5,658 nucleotides of DNA from Methylococcaceae bacterium (GCA_009925045.1 RFQK01000107.1:1-5658), one strand, 5' to 3'. Shown: positions 1 through 5,430, counted from the first letter of the stretch. A program made the numbers and translations. Notes: a model not told the origin generated them from the sequence alone.

Positions 1-136
1 TGACCCGGTGCTCCGACATATCGACAAATGATTCAGCGGTGTCGAGAATTTCGGTCAGTAACTCGGTGCTTAAGCCTTCAATGGTCAGAAAATGTTTGAG
101 ACGACCCTGTTCGCTGAGTTGTAAGTGTTTAGTCAT
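1..136 (-). CDS. pyrB: Aspartate carbamoyltransferase catalytic chain, N-terminal part (cut by window edge)
   Basis: PyrB joins carbamoyl phosphate to L-aspartate, the committed step of cytoplasmic pyrimidine synthesis. Only the first 45 codons are present and the gene runs off the left edge. The visible protein begins MTKHLQLSEQGRLKHFLTIE and continues through GLSTELLTEILDTAESF. This matches the N-terminus of Pseudomonas-type catalytic chains, including the LSTELLTEILDTA helix; the carbamoyl-phosphate loop (STRT) lies beyond the edge. A short extension ahead of the helix, relative to E. coli PyrB, suggests the Pseudomonas-like class that pairs with an inactive PyrC homologue, but that is inference. 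The ATG at 136 is 5 bp after the pyrR stop and has no strong ribosome binding site (AAGCACT precedes it), so translation is probably coupled to pyrR. Confidence 0.93.
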   Translation of the reverse strand, partial: MTKHLQLSEQGRLKHFLTIEGLSTELLTEILDTAESFVDMSEHRV

Positions 137-141
137 AGTGC

Positions 142-666
142 TTACGCGCTCTTGGCAGTATTTTGTATATCAATGCCCAGCGGTTCAGGACCGCTGAGTT
201 TAATACGTTGTCCATCAGGCAGTTCAATATGTGCCCCATAGCAATCGGGTTGCAAAGGGATTTGTCTGCCATTGCGTTCAATCAGGACCGCTAAGACGAC
301 CTGATTGGGGCGGCCGTAATCGAAAATTTCATTCAATGCTGCACGTATGGTTCTGCCTGTGTAGAACACATCGTCTATCAAGATAATATTGCGACCTTCA
401 ACATGGCAAGGCAATTGGCTGGGTTTTACCTTAGGATGCATGCCTATCTGGGAGAAGTCGTCACGGTAAAAGGTGATGTCGAGCAAGCCTAGCGGTTCTT
501 GTATGCCTAAGCGCTGATGCATGTGTTTGGCGATCCAGGCTCCGCCGCTGTGAATACCGATCAAAATAGGGTTGTCGAGTTGACGGCTGTCAATCTGCTG
601 GCGAATAGTGCTTTCCAGTTGATCTAGGAGTGCGTCGATATTCAGTGTTTGAATGGGCATAGTCAC
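142..666 (-). CDS. pyrR: PyrR-family bifunctional pyrimidine regulator / uracil phosphoribosyltransferase
   Basis: This is a phosphoribosyltransferase of the PyrR family, 174 residues (family about 170-180). Family members make UMP from uracil and PRPP, and in Firmicutes they also bind pyr mRNA to control attenuation. The PRPP-binding loop is intact: IILIDDVFYTGRTIRAA at residues 94-110, with Asp98-Asp99 and the TGRT turn. Other family landmarks are IGIHSGG (36-42), DITFYRDD (63-70) and a GRP...LAVLIER strand. Two starts are possible: GTG at 666, overlapping the ruvX stop as GTGA, or ATG at 660. Neither has a good ribosome binding site; I chose GTG because the 4-bp overlap is the common coupling arrangement. 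By hand alignment, several B. subtilis RNA-binding residues are not conserved, so the enzymatic role is better supported than the regulatory one. Confidence 0.93.
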   Translation of the reverse strand: MTMPIQTLNIDALLDQLESTIRQQIDSRQLDNPILIGIHSGGAWIAKHMHQRLGIQEPLGLLDITFYRDDFSQIGMHPKVKPSQLPCHVEGRNIILIDDVFYTGRTIRAALNEIFDYGRPNQVVLAVLIERNGRQIPLQPDCYGAHIELPDGQRIKLSGPEPLGIDIQNTAKSA

Positions 667-1115
667 GTTTGTTGATTAAACCAGCTTTGCAATATCAGTT
701 GCGCTGCCAGTTGGTCCTGAACAGCCCATAGTTTACCAGCACTGACCTGCAGATCATCAAATAGTAATTGTTTGGCCTCAAAGGTAGTGAGCGATTCGTC
801 TATTTGATGAACGGGCAAATTAAAGCGGCCGTTGAGTTGGCGGCAAAACTTTTGCATTCTGGGGGTGACGATATTGTCTGAGCCGTCGGCCTGTAATGAC
901 AATCCCACCACCAGTGCTATGGGTTGCCAATCGCTAATCAATTTGCCAATGCCATTCCAGTCGGGTACTTGGTTTGGGGATTTGAGCGTAGTGAGAGGAC
1001 TGGCTATGCCGGTATCGGCCTGCCCGACAGCAATACCAATTTTCTTGTTACCAAAGTCAAAACCCAAATAGGTGTGATTGCTGAGTTTCGCGGCTAGGGG
1101 GTCGTGTTTAACCAT
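663..1115 (-). CDS. ruvX: RuvX/YqgF family Holliday-junction resolvase-like nuclease
   Basis: This is an RNase H-fold protein of the YqgF family, 150 residues (E. coli YqgF is about 138). Family members are linked to 16S rRNA 5'-end maturation and are homologues of Holliday junction resolvases. Motif I is LGFDFGNKKIGIAVG (residues 17-31) with the presumed metal-binding Asp20. VVGLSLQADG (69-78) is the family's VVGLPL-x-DG block with Ser in place of the usual Pro. IDESLTTFEA (105-114) carries Asp106/Glu107. AVQDQLAAQLILQSW (131-145) supplies the last acidic residue, Asp134. The catalytic set therefore looks complete. The ATG at 1115 overlaps the yqgE stop by 8 bp and has no Shine-Dalgarno sequence, so it is probably translated by coupling. 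The stop overlaps the pyrR GTG start. A yqgE-ruvX pair is widespread in gammaproteobacteria. Confidence 0.93.
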   Translation of the reverse strand: MVKHDPLAAKLSNHTYLGFDFGNKKIGIAVGQADTGIASPLTTLKSPNQVPDWNGIGKLISDWQPIALVVGLSLQADGSDNIVTPRMQKFCRQLNGRFNLPVHQIDESLTTFEAKQLLFDDLQVSAGKLWAVQDQLAAQLILQSWFNQQT

Positions 1116-1674
1116 GACCCGCAGCGGTGGTTAGGCGGTTAATGTCTATGCCTAATTGGCTGGCTGCAGCATTCCAGCGTTGTTCGATAGGCGTGTGGAA
1201 CAAAATCGCTTCACCAGAAGGGGTGTTGAGCCACGAGTTTTCAATGATTTCTTTTTCGAGTTGGCCTTTGCCCCAGCCGGCATAGCCCAGGGCAATCAAA
1301 TATTGCTTGGGCCCGCGACCGTTAGCAATCGCCTGCAAAATGTCCTTAGAACTGGTCAGGGTAATATTGTCTGCTGTGGAAATGCTTGAATCCCAGTGTT
1401 CTTCACAAGGGCTATGAATGACAAAGCCGCGTTCTTGTTGGACCGGTCCACCGGCAAAAACCGGTGTGTTTTTAACGTCTTCTAGTTCGGATTCAATGCC
1501 AATTTGTTCAAAAATATCAGCCAAGGTCATCGATGTTGGACGATTAATCACGATGCCGAGAGCGCCTTCTTCGGTGTGCTGACATAGGTAGGTGACTGTA
1601 TGAAAAAAATTGGGATCTGCCAGATTAGGCATGGCGATCAAGAATTGGTTGTTGAGATAAGAAGCGTCAATCAT
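1108..1674 (-). CDS. yqgE: YqgE/AlgH family protein (UPF0301, DUF179)
   Basis: A 188-residue member of the YqgE/AlgH family, about the usual length. Its biochemical role is not established; the name AlgH comes from an alginate regulation link in Pseudomonas. The conserved blocks are all visible in order: NQFLIAMPNLADPNF (residues 9-23), EEGALGIVINRP (35-46), a FAGGPVQQERGFVIH block in the middle, then YLIALGYAGWGKGQLEKEI, and near the C-terminus a FHTPIEQRWNAAASQLGID block. These match E. coli YqgE closely. No signal peptide or membrane segment is seen, so it is presumably cytoplasmic. The ATG at 1674 has a real ribosome binding site (AAGGA, 4 nt upstream, 1679-1683). It is one of only two clear sites in this operon and lies in the 20-bp gap after the tonB-like gene. 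Confidence 0.94.
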   Translation of the reverse strand: MIDASYLNNQFLIAMPNLADPNFFHTVTYLCQHTEEGALGIVINRPTSMTLADIFEQIGIESELEDVKNTPVFAGGPVQQERGFVIHSPCEEHWDSSISTADNITLTSSKDILQAIANGRGPKQYLIALGYAGWGKGQLEKEIIENSWLNTPSGEAILFHTPIEQRWNAAASQLGIDINRLTTAAGHG

Positions 1675-1694
1675 ATTGTCCTTCAGGTAAACAG

Positions 1695-2465
1695 TTAGTG
1701 GCTGGTCATGCCGGTTTCATCGGAAAATTTCCAAACTCGGGTGATGACAAGCACGTTAACTTCTTGTAATAAGTCGGCAGGAAGCTCAGCAAATGGCGCG
1801 CTCATTCTGACAATACGCTTAGCCGCTTCATCCAGATCCGGATTGCCACTGGAGCGAGTAATCCTCATGCTGTAGATGCTGCCATCAGGGTTAATCCCTA
1901 CATCCATAGTTAAAACCTGCGCTTCACGCTGATGGCGAGCTGCTTCAGGATAATTGAGGTTGCCCGTGTGTTCAACCTTGTTCTCCCAGTCTTGAACATA
2001 TTGTGCCGCAAGATAGCGATGATTGCTGATACTGGTTGCGTATTTCACTTTTTGACTGGTGGCGGGCTGGTTGGTCCGAATGCGTTCACCTAGTTGGCTG
2101 ATTTGCTCTTGCAAACTGTTCACATCCAGAACCGGTTTGCTTGGTTGGGTTGCAGGACTGACAAGGGTAGGCGTAGGGTTGAGTGGTTTGCTGTGGCTTT
2201 TTGCAGGTGTGGCTTGATCTGATGGATGGGGTGCTGGTTTCAGAACTGCTTGTTGAACGGGGATATGGCTTTCTTGAGCCACCGTTTTGGCTTGAGTATG
2301 ATTGATGGTGATGGCAATCAGTCGATGATGGCTTTCAGGTTCCGGGCTAAAGTGGATGCCGAGTAACAAAGTGGCATGCAGCAAGCTCGCCAGCAGAAGC
2401 GCGGTTAAAAAAGCCCTGCGCTCTTGCCAGAAGGGAGCGGATTTATTGGTTATCCAAACATTCAT
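1695..2465 (-). CDS. TonB-family energy transducer (TonB3-like)
   Basis: A 256-residue inner-membrane protein with the three-part TonB layout. A short basic N-terminus (WQERRAF) leads into one membrane segment at about residues 19-39 that contains His30, in the place of the functionally important His of TonB. A long Pro/Lys/Ser/Thr-rich periplasmic stretch follows (about 69-112), then a short helical region (about 114-133). The C-terminal TonB domain covers about 150-250, with LNYPEAAR (170-177), INPDGSI (191-197), RITRSSGNPDLDEAAKRIV (201-219) and the APF motif (223-225). TonB proteins transmit proton-motive force from ExbB/ExbD to outer-membrane partners. No exbB/exbD or receptor gene is in the window. 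The ATG overlaps the gshB stop as ATGA, which fixes the start. From memory, the gshB-tonB-yqgE order matches P. aeruginosa PA0407-PA0405, where PA0406 (TonB3) affects twitching motility; the same role here is inference. Confidence 0.9.
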   Translation of the reverse strand: MNVWITNKSAPFWQERRAFLTALLLASLLHATLLLGIHFSPEPESHHRLIAITINHTQAKTVAQESHIPVQQAVLKPAPHPSDQATPAKSHSKPLNPTPTLVSPATQPSKPVLDVNSLQEQISQLGERIRTNQPATSQKVKYATSISNHRYLAAQYVQDWENKVEHTGNLNYPEAARHQREAQVLTMDVGINPDGSIYSMRITRSSGNPDLDEAAKRIVRMSAPFAELPADLLQEVNVLVITRVWKFSDETGMTSH

Positions 2466-3412
2466 GCCTGGAGATGATGCTCGATGTGATCCAGCAAAAT
2501 TGCACTGATATTGAGGCCAAACTGTTTGTCCAGTTCCTGGACACAGGTAGGACTCGTGACATTGACCTCTGTTAAGTGATCACCAATCACATCGATACCG
2601 ACAAACACCAAGCCTTTGGCTTTAAGCGTTGGGCCGACTTGCGCAGCAATCCAATAATCGCGCTCAGTCAAGGGGCGGCCTTCACCATGTCCGCCGGCGG
2701 CTAAATTGCCACGGCTTTCCCCGCTGGCAGGAATGCGCGCCAGGCAATAAGGAATGGGTTCACCATTGACCATGAGGATGCGTTTGTCGCCGTCACGAAT
2801 TTCAGGCAAATATTTTTGTGCCATGATGAAGTGTTGGCCGTGTCCGGTCATGGTTTCAAGAATGACGCTGAGGTTAGGATCTTTTTCCTGAACTCTAAAA
2901 ATAGAAGCACCACCCATGCCGTCCAATGGTTTCAGGATGATGTCGCCGTGTTGGCTTAAAAAATCACGGATTTTTTGCGGATTACGTGCCACCAGAGTAT
3001 CGGTACAGCATTGTGGAAACCAGGCGGTGAACATTTTTTCATTGGCGTCGCGCAATGATTGCGGTTTGTTGACCACATAGGCGCCATCACGCTCGGCTTG
3101 TTCCAGAATATAGGTGGCGTAAATATATTCTTGGTTAAAAGGCGGGTCTTTGCGCATTAATATGACATCTAAGTCACCGAGTGCTATGGATTGTTCATCA
3201 CCCAGTTCAAACCATTGTTGCGGGTTACGTTCCACCTTAAGCAATCGGGTACGGGCATGCGCTTTGCCGTTGCTTAGGAATAAATCCTCCAGTTCCATAT
3301 AATGCAGTTCCCAGTGTCTGGATTGAGCTTCCAGCAACATCGCGAAACTTGTGTCTTTTTTGATATTGATCTGAGTGATGGGATCCATCACTATGCCAAG
3401 CTTGATGGTCAT
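2462..3412 (-). CDS. gshB: Glutathione synthetase
   Basis: GshB is the ATP-grasp enzyme that adds glycine to gamma-glutamylcysteine, the last step of glutathione synthesis in the cytoplasm. From the chosen start the protein is 316 residues, the same as E. coli GshB, with near-identical blocks. These are KLGIVMDPI (4-12) and INIKKDTSFAMLLEAQ (15-30); VILMRKDPPFNQEYIYATYI (83-102); VNKPQSLRDANEK (114-126) with ATP-binding Lys126; IILKPLDGMGGASIFRV (158-174) with Lys161 and the glycine-rich loop; and a C-terminal LTEVNVTSPTC block that contributes ligand and metal binding. An in-frame start 17 codons upstream (3463) is rejected because it would lie inside the -35 box of the predicted promoter. 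The ATG at 3412 has AGGA 5 nt upstream and aligns with E. coli residue 1. It is the first gene of the leftward operon. Confidence 0.97.
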   Translation of the reverse strand: MTIKLGIVMDPITQINIKKDTSFAMLLEAQSRHWELHYMELEDLFLSNGKAHARTRLLKVERNPQQWFELGDEQSIALGDLDVILMRKDPPFNQEYIYATYILEQAERDGAYVVNKPQSLRDANEKMFTAWFPQCCTDTLVARNPQKIRDFLSQHGDIILKPLDGMGGASIFRVQEKDPNLSVILETMTGHGQHFIMAQKYLPEIRDGDKRILMVNGEPIPYCLARIPASGESRGNLAAGGHGEGRPLTERDYWIAAQVGPTLKAKGLVFVGIDVIGDHLTEVNVTSPTCVQELDKQFGLNISAILLDHIEHHLQA

Positions 3413-3416
3413 TAAA

Positions 3417-3422
3417 TTCCTG
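3417..3422 (-). promoter_or_regulatory. gshB ribosome binding site
   Basis: On the reverse strand this reads CAGGAA, with its AGGA core 5 nt before the ATG at 3412. It decides the gshB start in favour of 3412 over the in-frame start at 3463. Confidence 0.75.
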
Positions 3423-3434
3423 CTTTGGATATGA

Positions 3435-3463
3435 AAAATAAAGGTCTGAAGAGATTCTATCAA
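3435..3463 (-). promoter_or_regulatory. Predicted sigma70 promoter of the gshB operon
   Basis: On the reverse strand TTGATA (3458-3463) matches the -35 consensus at 5 of 6 positions. After exactly 17 bp comes TATTTT (3435-3440), a 4 of 6 match to the -10 box. Transcription would start near 3428, leaving a leader of only about 16 nt before the gshB ATG. That leader has room for the ribosome binding site but not for a riboswitch or attenuator. This is a consensus match only. Confidence 0.6.
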
Positions 3464-3483
3464 ATTTAATTTTAGCCAGGTGG

Positions 3484-3518
3484 TTTACCAGAAAAAGAAA
3501 TTTTGTTATAAAGCGCGG
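3484..3518 (+). promoter_or_regulatory. Predicted rpmB-rpmG promoter with GC-rich discriminator
   Basis: TTTACC (3484-3489, 4 of 6 to TTGACA) is followed after 17 bp by TATAAA (3507-3512, 5 of 6 to TATAAT). Immediately downstream is GCGCGG (3513-3518), a GC-rich discriminator standing out from AT-rich surroundings. In E. coli such discriminators mark promoters inhibited by ppGpp/DksA during the stringent response, typical of rRNA and ribosomal-protein genes. Transcription would start near 3519-3520. The -35 boxes of this promoter and the gshB promoter lie about 20 bp apart, back to back. Confidence 0.7.
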
Positions 3519-3552
3519 CTAATTTTTGAAAAAAGCTCGTATTGAGGTAGTC

Positions 3553-3789
3553 ATGTCCAGAGTATGTCAAGTAACCGGTAAACGTCCTGCTACAGGCAAT
3601 AACGTTTCCCACGCCATGAATAGAACAAAAAGACGTTTTACGCCTAATCTGCATCACCACAGATTTTGGGTGGAAAGCGAAAACCGTTGGGTTCGTTTGA
3701 GAATATCTTCTAAAGGTATGCGTATCATCGATAAAAACGGTATTGATGCGGTATTGGCTGACATGCGCAGCCGCGGCCAGCAAGTTTAA
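3553..3789 (+). CDS. rpmB: 50S ribosomal protein L28
   Basis: L28 is a small basic protein of the large ribosomal subunit. The frame encodes 78 residues, exactly the E. coli length, beginning [20 protein letters not shown] and containing TKRRF, the [12 protein letters not shown] block, and [14 protein letters not shown] near the C-terminus. Only one cysteine (Cys5) is present and the two CxxC pairs of the zinc-binding form are absent, so this is the zinc-independent type. The ATG at 3553 is chosen over an upstream in-frame TTG (3526) because it matches residue 1 of the family and has GAGG (3544-3547) 5 nt upstream. It is followed 12 nt later by rpmG, the usual gammaproteobacterial pair. Confidence 0.98.
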   Translation: MSRVCQVTGKRPATGNNVSHAMNRTKRRFTPNLHHHRFWVESENRWVRLRISSKGMRIIDKNGIDAVLADMRSRGQQV

Positions 3790-3793
3790 GGAG
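3788..3793 (+). promoter_or_regulatory. rpmG ribosome binding site
   Basis: A near-perfect AAGGAG lies 8 nt before the rpmG ATG and overlaps the TAA stop of rpmB. It points to efficient independent initiation on rpmG within the two-gene message. Confidence 0.8.
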
Positions 3794-3801
3794 AATAAGA
3801 C

Positions 3802-3957
3802 ATGCGTGACAAAATTAAATTGGTTTCGACTGAAGGCACTGGCCACTTTTATACCACCACTAAAAACAAAAAAAACATGCCTGAGAAAATGGAGATCAAA
3901 AAATTTGATCCTGTGGTTCGCAGACATGTCATTTACAAAGAAGCCAAAATTAAATAA
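3802..3957 (+). CDS. rpmG: 50S ribosomal protein L33
   Basis: L33 is a small protein of the large ribosomal subunit. The frame encodes 51 residues (E. coli 55, which has a few more at the N-terminus). It starts [20 protein letters not shown], continues with the K-rich [20 protein letters not shown] region and ends [13 protein letters not shown], almost identical to the E. coli C-terminus. It has no cysteine at all, so it is the zinc-independent form, consistent with the zinc-free L28 next to it. The ATG at 3802 has an excellent ribosome binding site, AAGGAG. The gene is short enough to be missed by length cut-offs. Confidence 0.97.
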   Translation: MRDKIKLVSTEGTGHFYTTTKNKKNMPEKMEIKKFDPVVRRHVIYKEAKIK

Positions 3958-4133
3958 TGGATTCCAATTCTCAGGTTGATCATTCGTATCGACCTGAGAA
4001 TGTTTGTTGTAAGCGGTTTTTAACCGTCCCTTCGCATAAAGTCTGGGCAATCTTCGATGCTTGCCTGAAACTGACGTTCAGTCATTCCAAACCTCACTGC
4101 TCATTTACTGATTATGTTGATGCATATGCCTAA
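3957..4133 (+). other. Candidate small open frame, 58 codons, between rpmG and the lipoprotein gene
   Basis: An uninterrupted frame begins at an ATG overlapping the rpmG stop (TAATG) and ends at TAA 4131-4133, just inside the lipoprotein gene. It would encode 58 residues starting [20 protein letters not shown], with four cysteines (17, 18, 36, 48) and five histidines. There is no signal peptide or obvious membrane segment, and I recognise no family. Its stop lies 5 nt after an in-frame lipoprotein ATG at 4126 (ATGCCTAA), a layout compatible with translational coupling. Against it: no ribosome binding site, a stem-loop inside it, and a 58-codon open frame is not rare by chance. It may simply be untranslated spacer. 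Confidence 0.2.
3967..4010 (+). terminator. Stem-loop after rpmG, possible weak intrinsic terminator
   Basis: ATTCTCAGGT (3967-3976) is perfectly complementary to ACCTGAGAAT (3992-4001). The stem extends inward through a U-G wobble (3977/3991) and three more pairs (3978-3980 with 3988-3990), giving a 14-pair stem with a 7-nt loop. The tract that follows, GTTTGTTGT (4002-4010), is T-rich but broken by G, so termination may be partial. The position, 9 nt after the rpmG stop, is where a ribosomal-protein transcript would normally end. A second small hairpin, CGGTT-TTT-AACCG (4014-4026), follows closely. Confidence 0.55.
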
Positions 4134-5430
4134 GTTTAGACATCAGCAATTTCGGTGCGGATTATTGTCGGGACTGGTTTTTGGACTTGGTTTGGCTGCG
4201 TGTGGTGGTCCTGTGATACCCCCTAGCTTAGAAAGCCAGCAAAACAACTTTGTGATGCAAATGGATCAGGCCGGTTACCTGCGTGATACTCAAGTGAGCT
4301 TTAAGCGTATTGAGCAAAGCTGGCAATATGGTCAACAATCAATCGATGTTCAGGTTTTAATGCCTGCTACATCTTCGCCTTGTCCGCTAGTGATCTACAT
4401 GCCGGGTTTGGGTGAAAACGCTGAAGCCGGACAGGTTTGGCGCGAGACCTGGGTAAAAGCCGGTTATGCGGTGCTGAGCTTTCAGTCGCGCTCGATTGCA
4501 CAAGCGCTTCAGGAGCTTGAAAGTAAATATCCTCAGCGTCGTGACCTGGATGACGAAGATGATGAGTTTGGCGTAAAAGATTTTGCCAGTCATGATAGCT
4601 TTTTATCAGGGCCATTATTTGGTGACGTTAAGCAACGTCCTTCAGTGATGGGGCGTAACAGTGAATTACGCTACTTGGGATTTCAGTATTTTGCAGTCGA
4701 GGCTTTGCAAACACGTTTAGATCAGTTGCGCTGGGTGGTCAGTCAGTTGAAAAACGCCCGTTCCACAGGTGCTTTGGCTCAGTTGGATTTGTCTAAGATC
4801 ATTCTGGCGGGTTACGATCTGGGGGCTCAGACAGTAGCTGCTGCTATCGGTGAGCGACATGAAGCTTTAAAAGAGCTGGCGCTGGACTTCAAGCCGATTG
4901 CCGCCATTTTGTTAAGCCCCTCGGTCAATCTGGCTCAGGGACATGTTAATTCGCGTTTCCAGTCGATCAATTTGCCGCTGTTGGTGGTTAGCGGTGCGGA
5001 TGATAATGATCCTTATGCCGTCAGTGCAGCATCCACGCGACAACTCATTTGGCAATATGCGGCTCCGGGGCAAAAATACTTGCTGACTCTTGATCGAGCC
5101 AGGCATCGTTTGTTTTCAGGTTGGGATTGGGGTGGAAAATCTCTGACACGTTTACCCGATCATGCCGGTTTTAATGATGAAAGCGATTACTTACAGTCGA
5201 GTCGCAGAAGAATGTCGGCATCAGATCTGTATGCAGGGGATGCGAACGGATTGTTCTCCAAGAACAGGGCTCATTTTCCCGAGCTGGGTTATAAAAACGT
5301 GGCTGCTATTGCGAGTGTGACTGCGGCGTTTATGGATTTACAGGTCAAGAATGATGAGTTTGCTCGCTTTTGGTTAACTGAAAAAGCGGGTCATTGGTTG
5401 AGGCCGGTGGCGGATTTGAAAGTGCGATAA
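4114..5430 (+). CDS. Predicted outer-membrane lipoprotein with alpha/beta-hydrolase fold, Asp in the nucleophile elbow
   Basis: A 438-residue exported protein. The N-terminus has a basic region (PKFRHQQFR), a hydrophobic stretch (17-29) and a lipobox LAAC with lipidation at Cys30; Gly31 at +2 suggests sorting to the outer membrane. The rest resembles the dienelactone-hydrolase/esterase part of the alpha/beta-hydrolase superfamily. LVIYMPGLGENAEAG (92-106) is a strand plus an oxyanion-type PGLG loop; KAGYAVLSF follows; IILAGYDLGAQT is the nucleophile elbow. LLVVSGADDNDPY holds candidate acids Asp296/297/299, and LDRARHRLFSG holds candidate base His331. The elbow is G233-Y-D235-L-G237, so Asp replaces Ser/Cys, and no GxSxG exists elsewhere. 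An acidic run (144-151) precedes a probable cap region. The substrate is unknown. In-frame ATGs at 4114, 4120 and 4126 all lack a ribosome binding site; 4126 would give a more typical signal peptide. I found no convincing promoter of its own. Confidence 0.85.
   Translation: MLMHMPKFRHQQFRCGLLSGLVFGLGLAACGGPVIPPSLESQQNNFVMQMDQAGYLRDTQVSFKRIEQSWQYGQQSIDVQVLMPATSSPCPLVIYMPGLGENAEAGQVWRETWVKAGYAVLSFQSRSIAQALQELESKYPQRRDLDDEDDEFGVKDFASHDSFLSGPLFGDVKQRPSVMGRNSELRYLGFQYFAVEALQTRLDQLRWVVSQLKNARSTGALAQLDLSKIILAGYDLGAQTVAAAIGERHEALKELALDFKPIAAILLSPSVNLAQGHVNSRFQSINLPLLVVSGADDNDPYAVSAASTRQLIWQYAAPGQKYLLTLDRARHRLFSGWDWGGKSLTRLPDHAGFNDESDYLQSSRRRMSASDLYAGDANGLFSKNRAHFPELGYKNVAAIASVTAAFMDLQVKNDEFARFWLTEKAGHWLRPVADLKVR

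Noticed and set aside
832..1389. Forward-strand open frames of 77-79 codons at 832-1071 and 1156-1389.
   Set aside because: Both lie opposite the clear coding frames of ruvX and yqgE and show no recognisable domain or start signal.
3413..3463. A 17-codon N-terminal extension of gshB from an ATG at 3463.
   Set aside because: That start lies within the predicted -35 box, has no ribosome binding site, and lengthens the protein beyond the E. coli GshB N-terminus; 3412 has AGGA at proper spacing.
3472..4050. A 192-codon open frame on the reverse strand.
   Set aside because: It is antisense to rpmB and rpmG, which are certain, and its residues (runs of Phe, His and Val) look like the complement of Lys-rich ribosomal coding sequence. 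It has no family resemblance.
4065..4082. Small alternative hairpins (CTGAA/TTCAG and ACTGA/TCAGT) ahead of the lipoprotein gene.
   Set aside because: Stems are only 5 bp, mutually exclusive and lack flanking T-runs, so I do not treat them as regulatory features.
4122..4129. A perfect 8-bp palindrome GCATATGC at the lipoprotein start.
   Set aside because: It is short, isolated and falls among repeated ATGs; chance is sufficient and no promoter elements are spaced around it.
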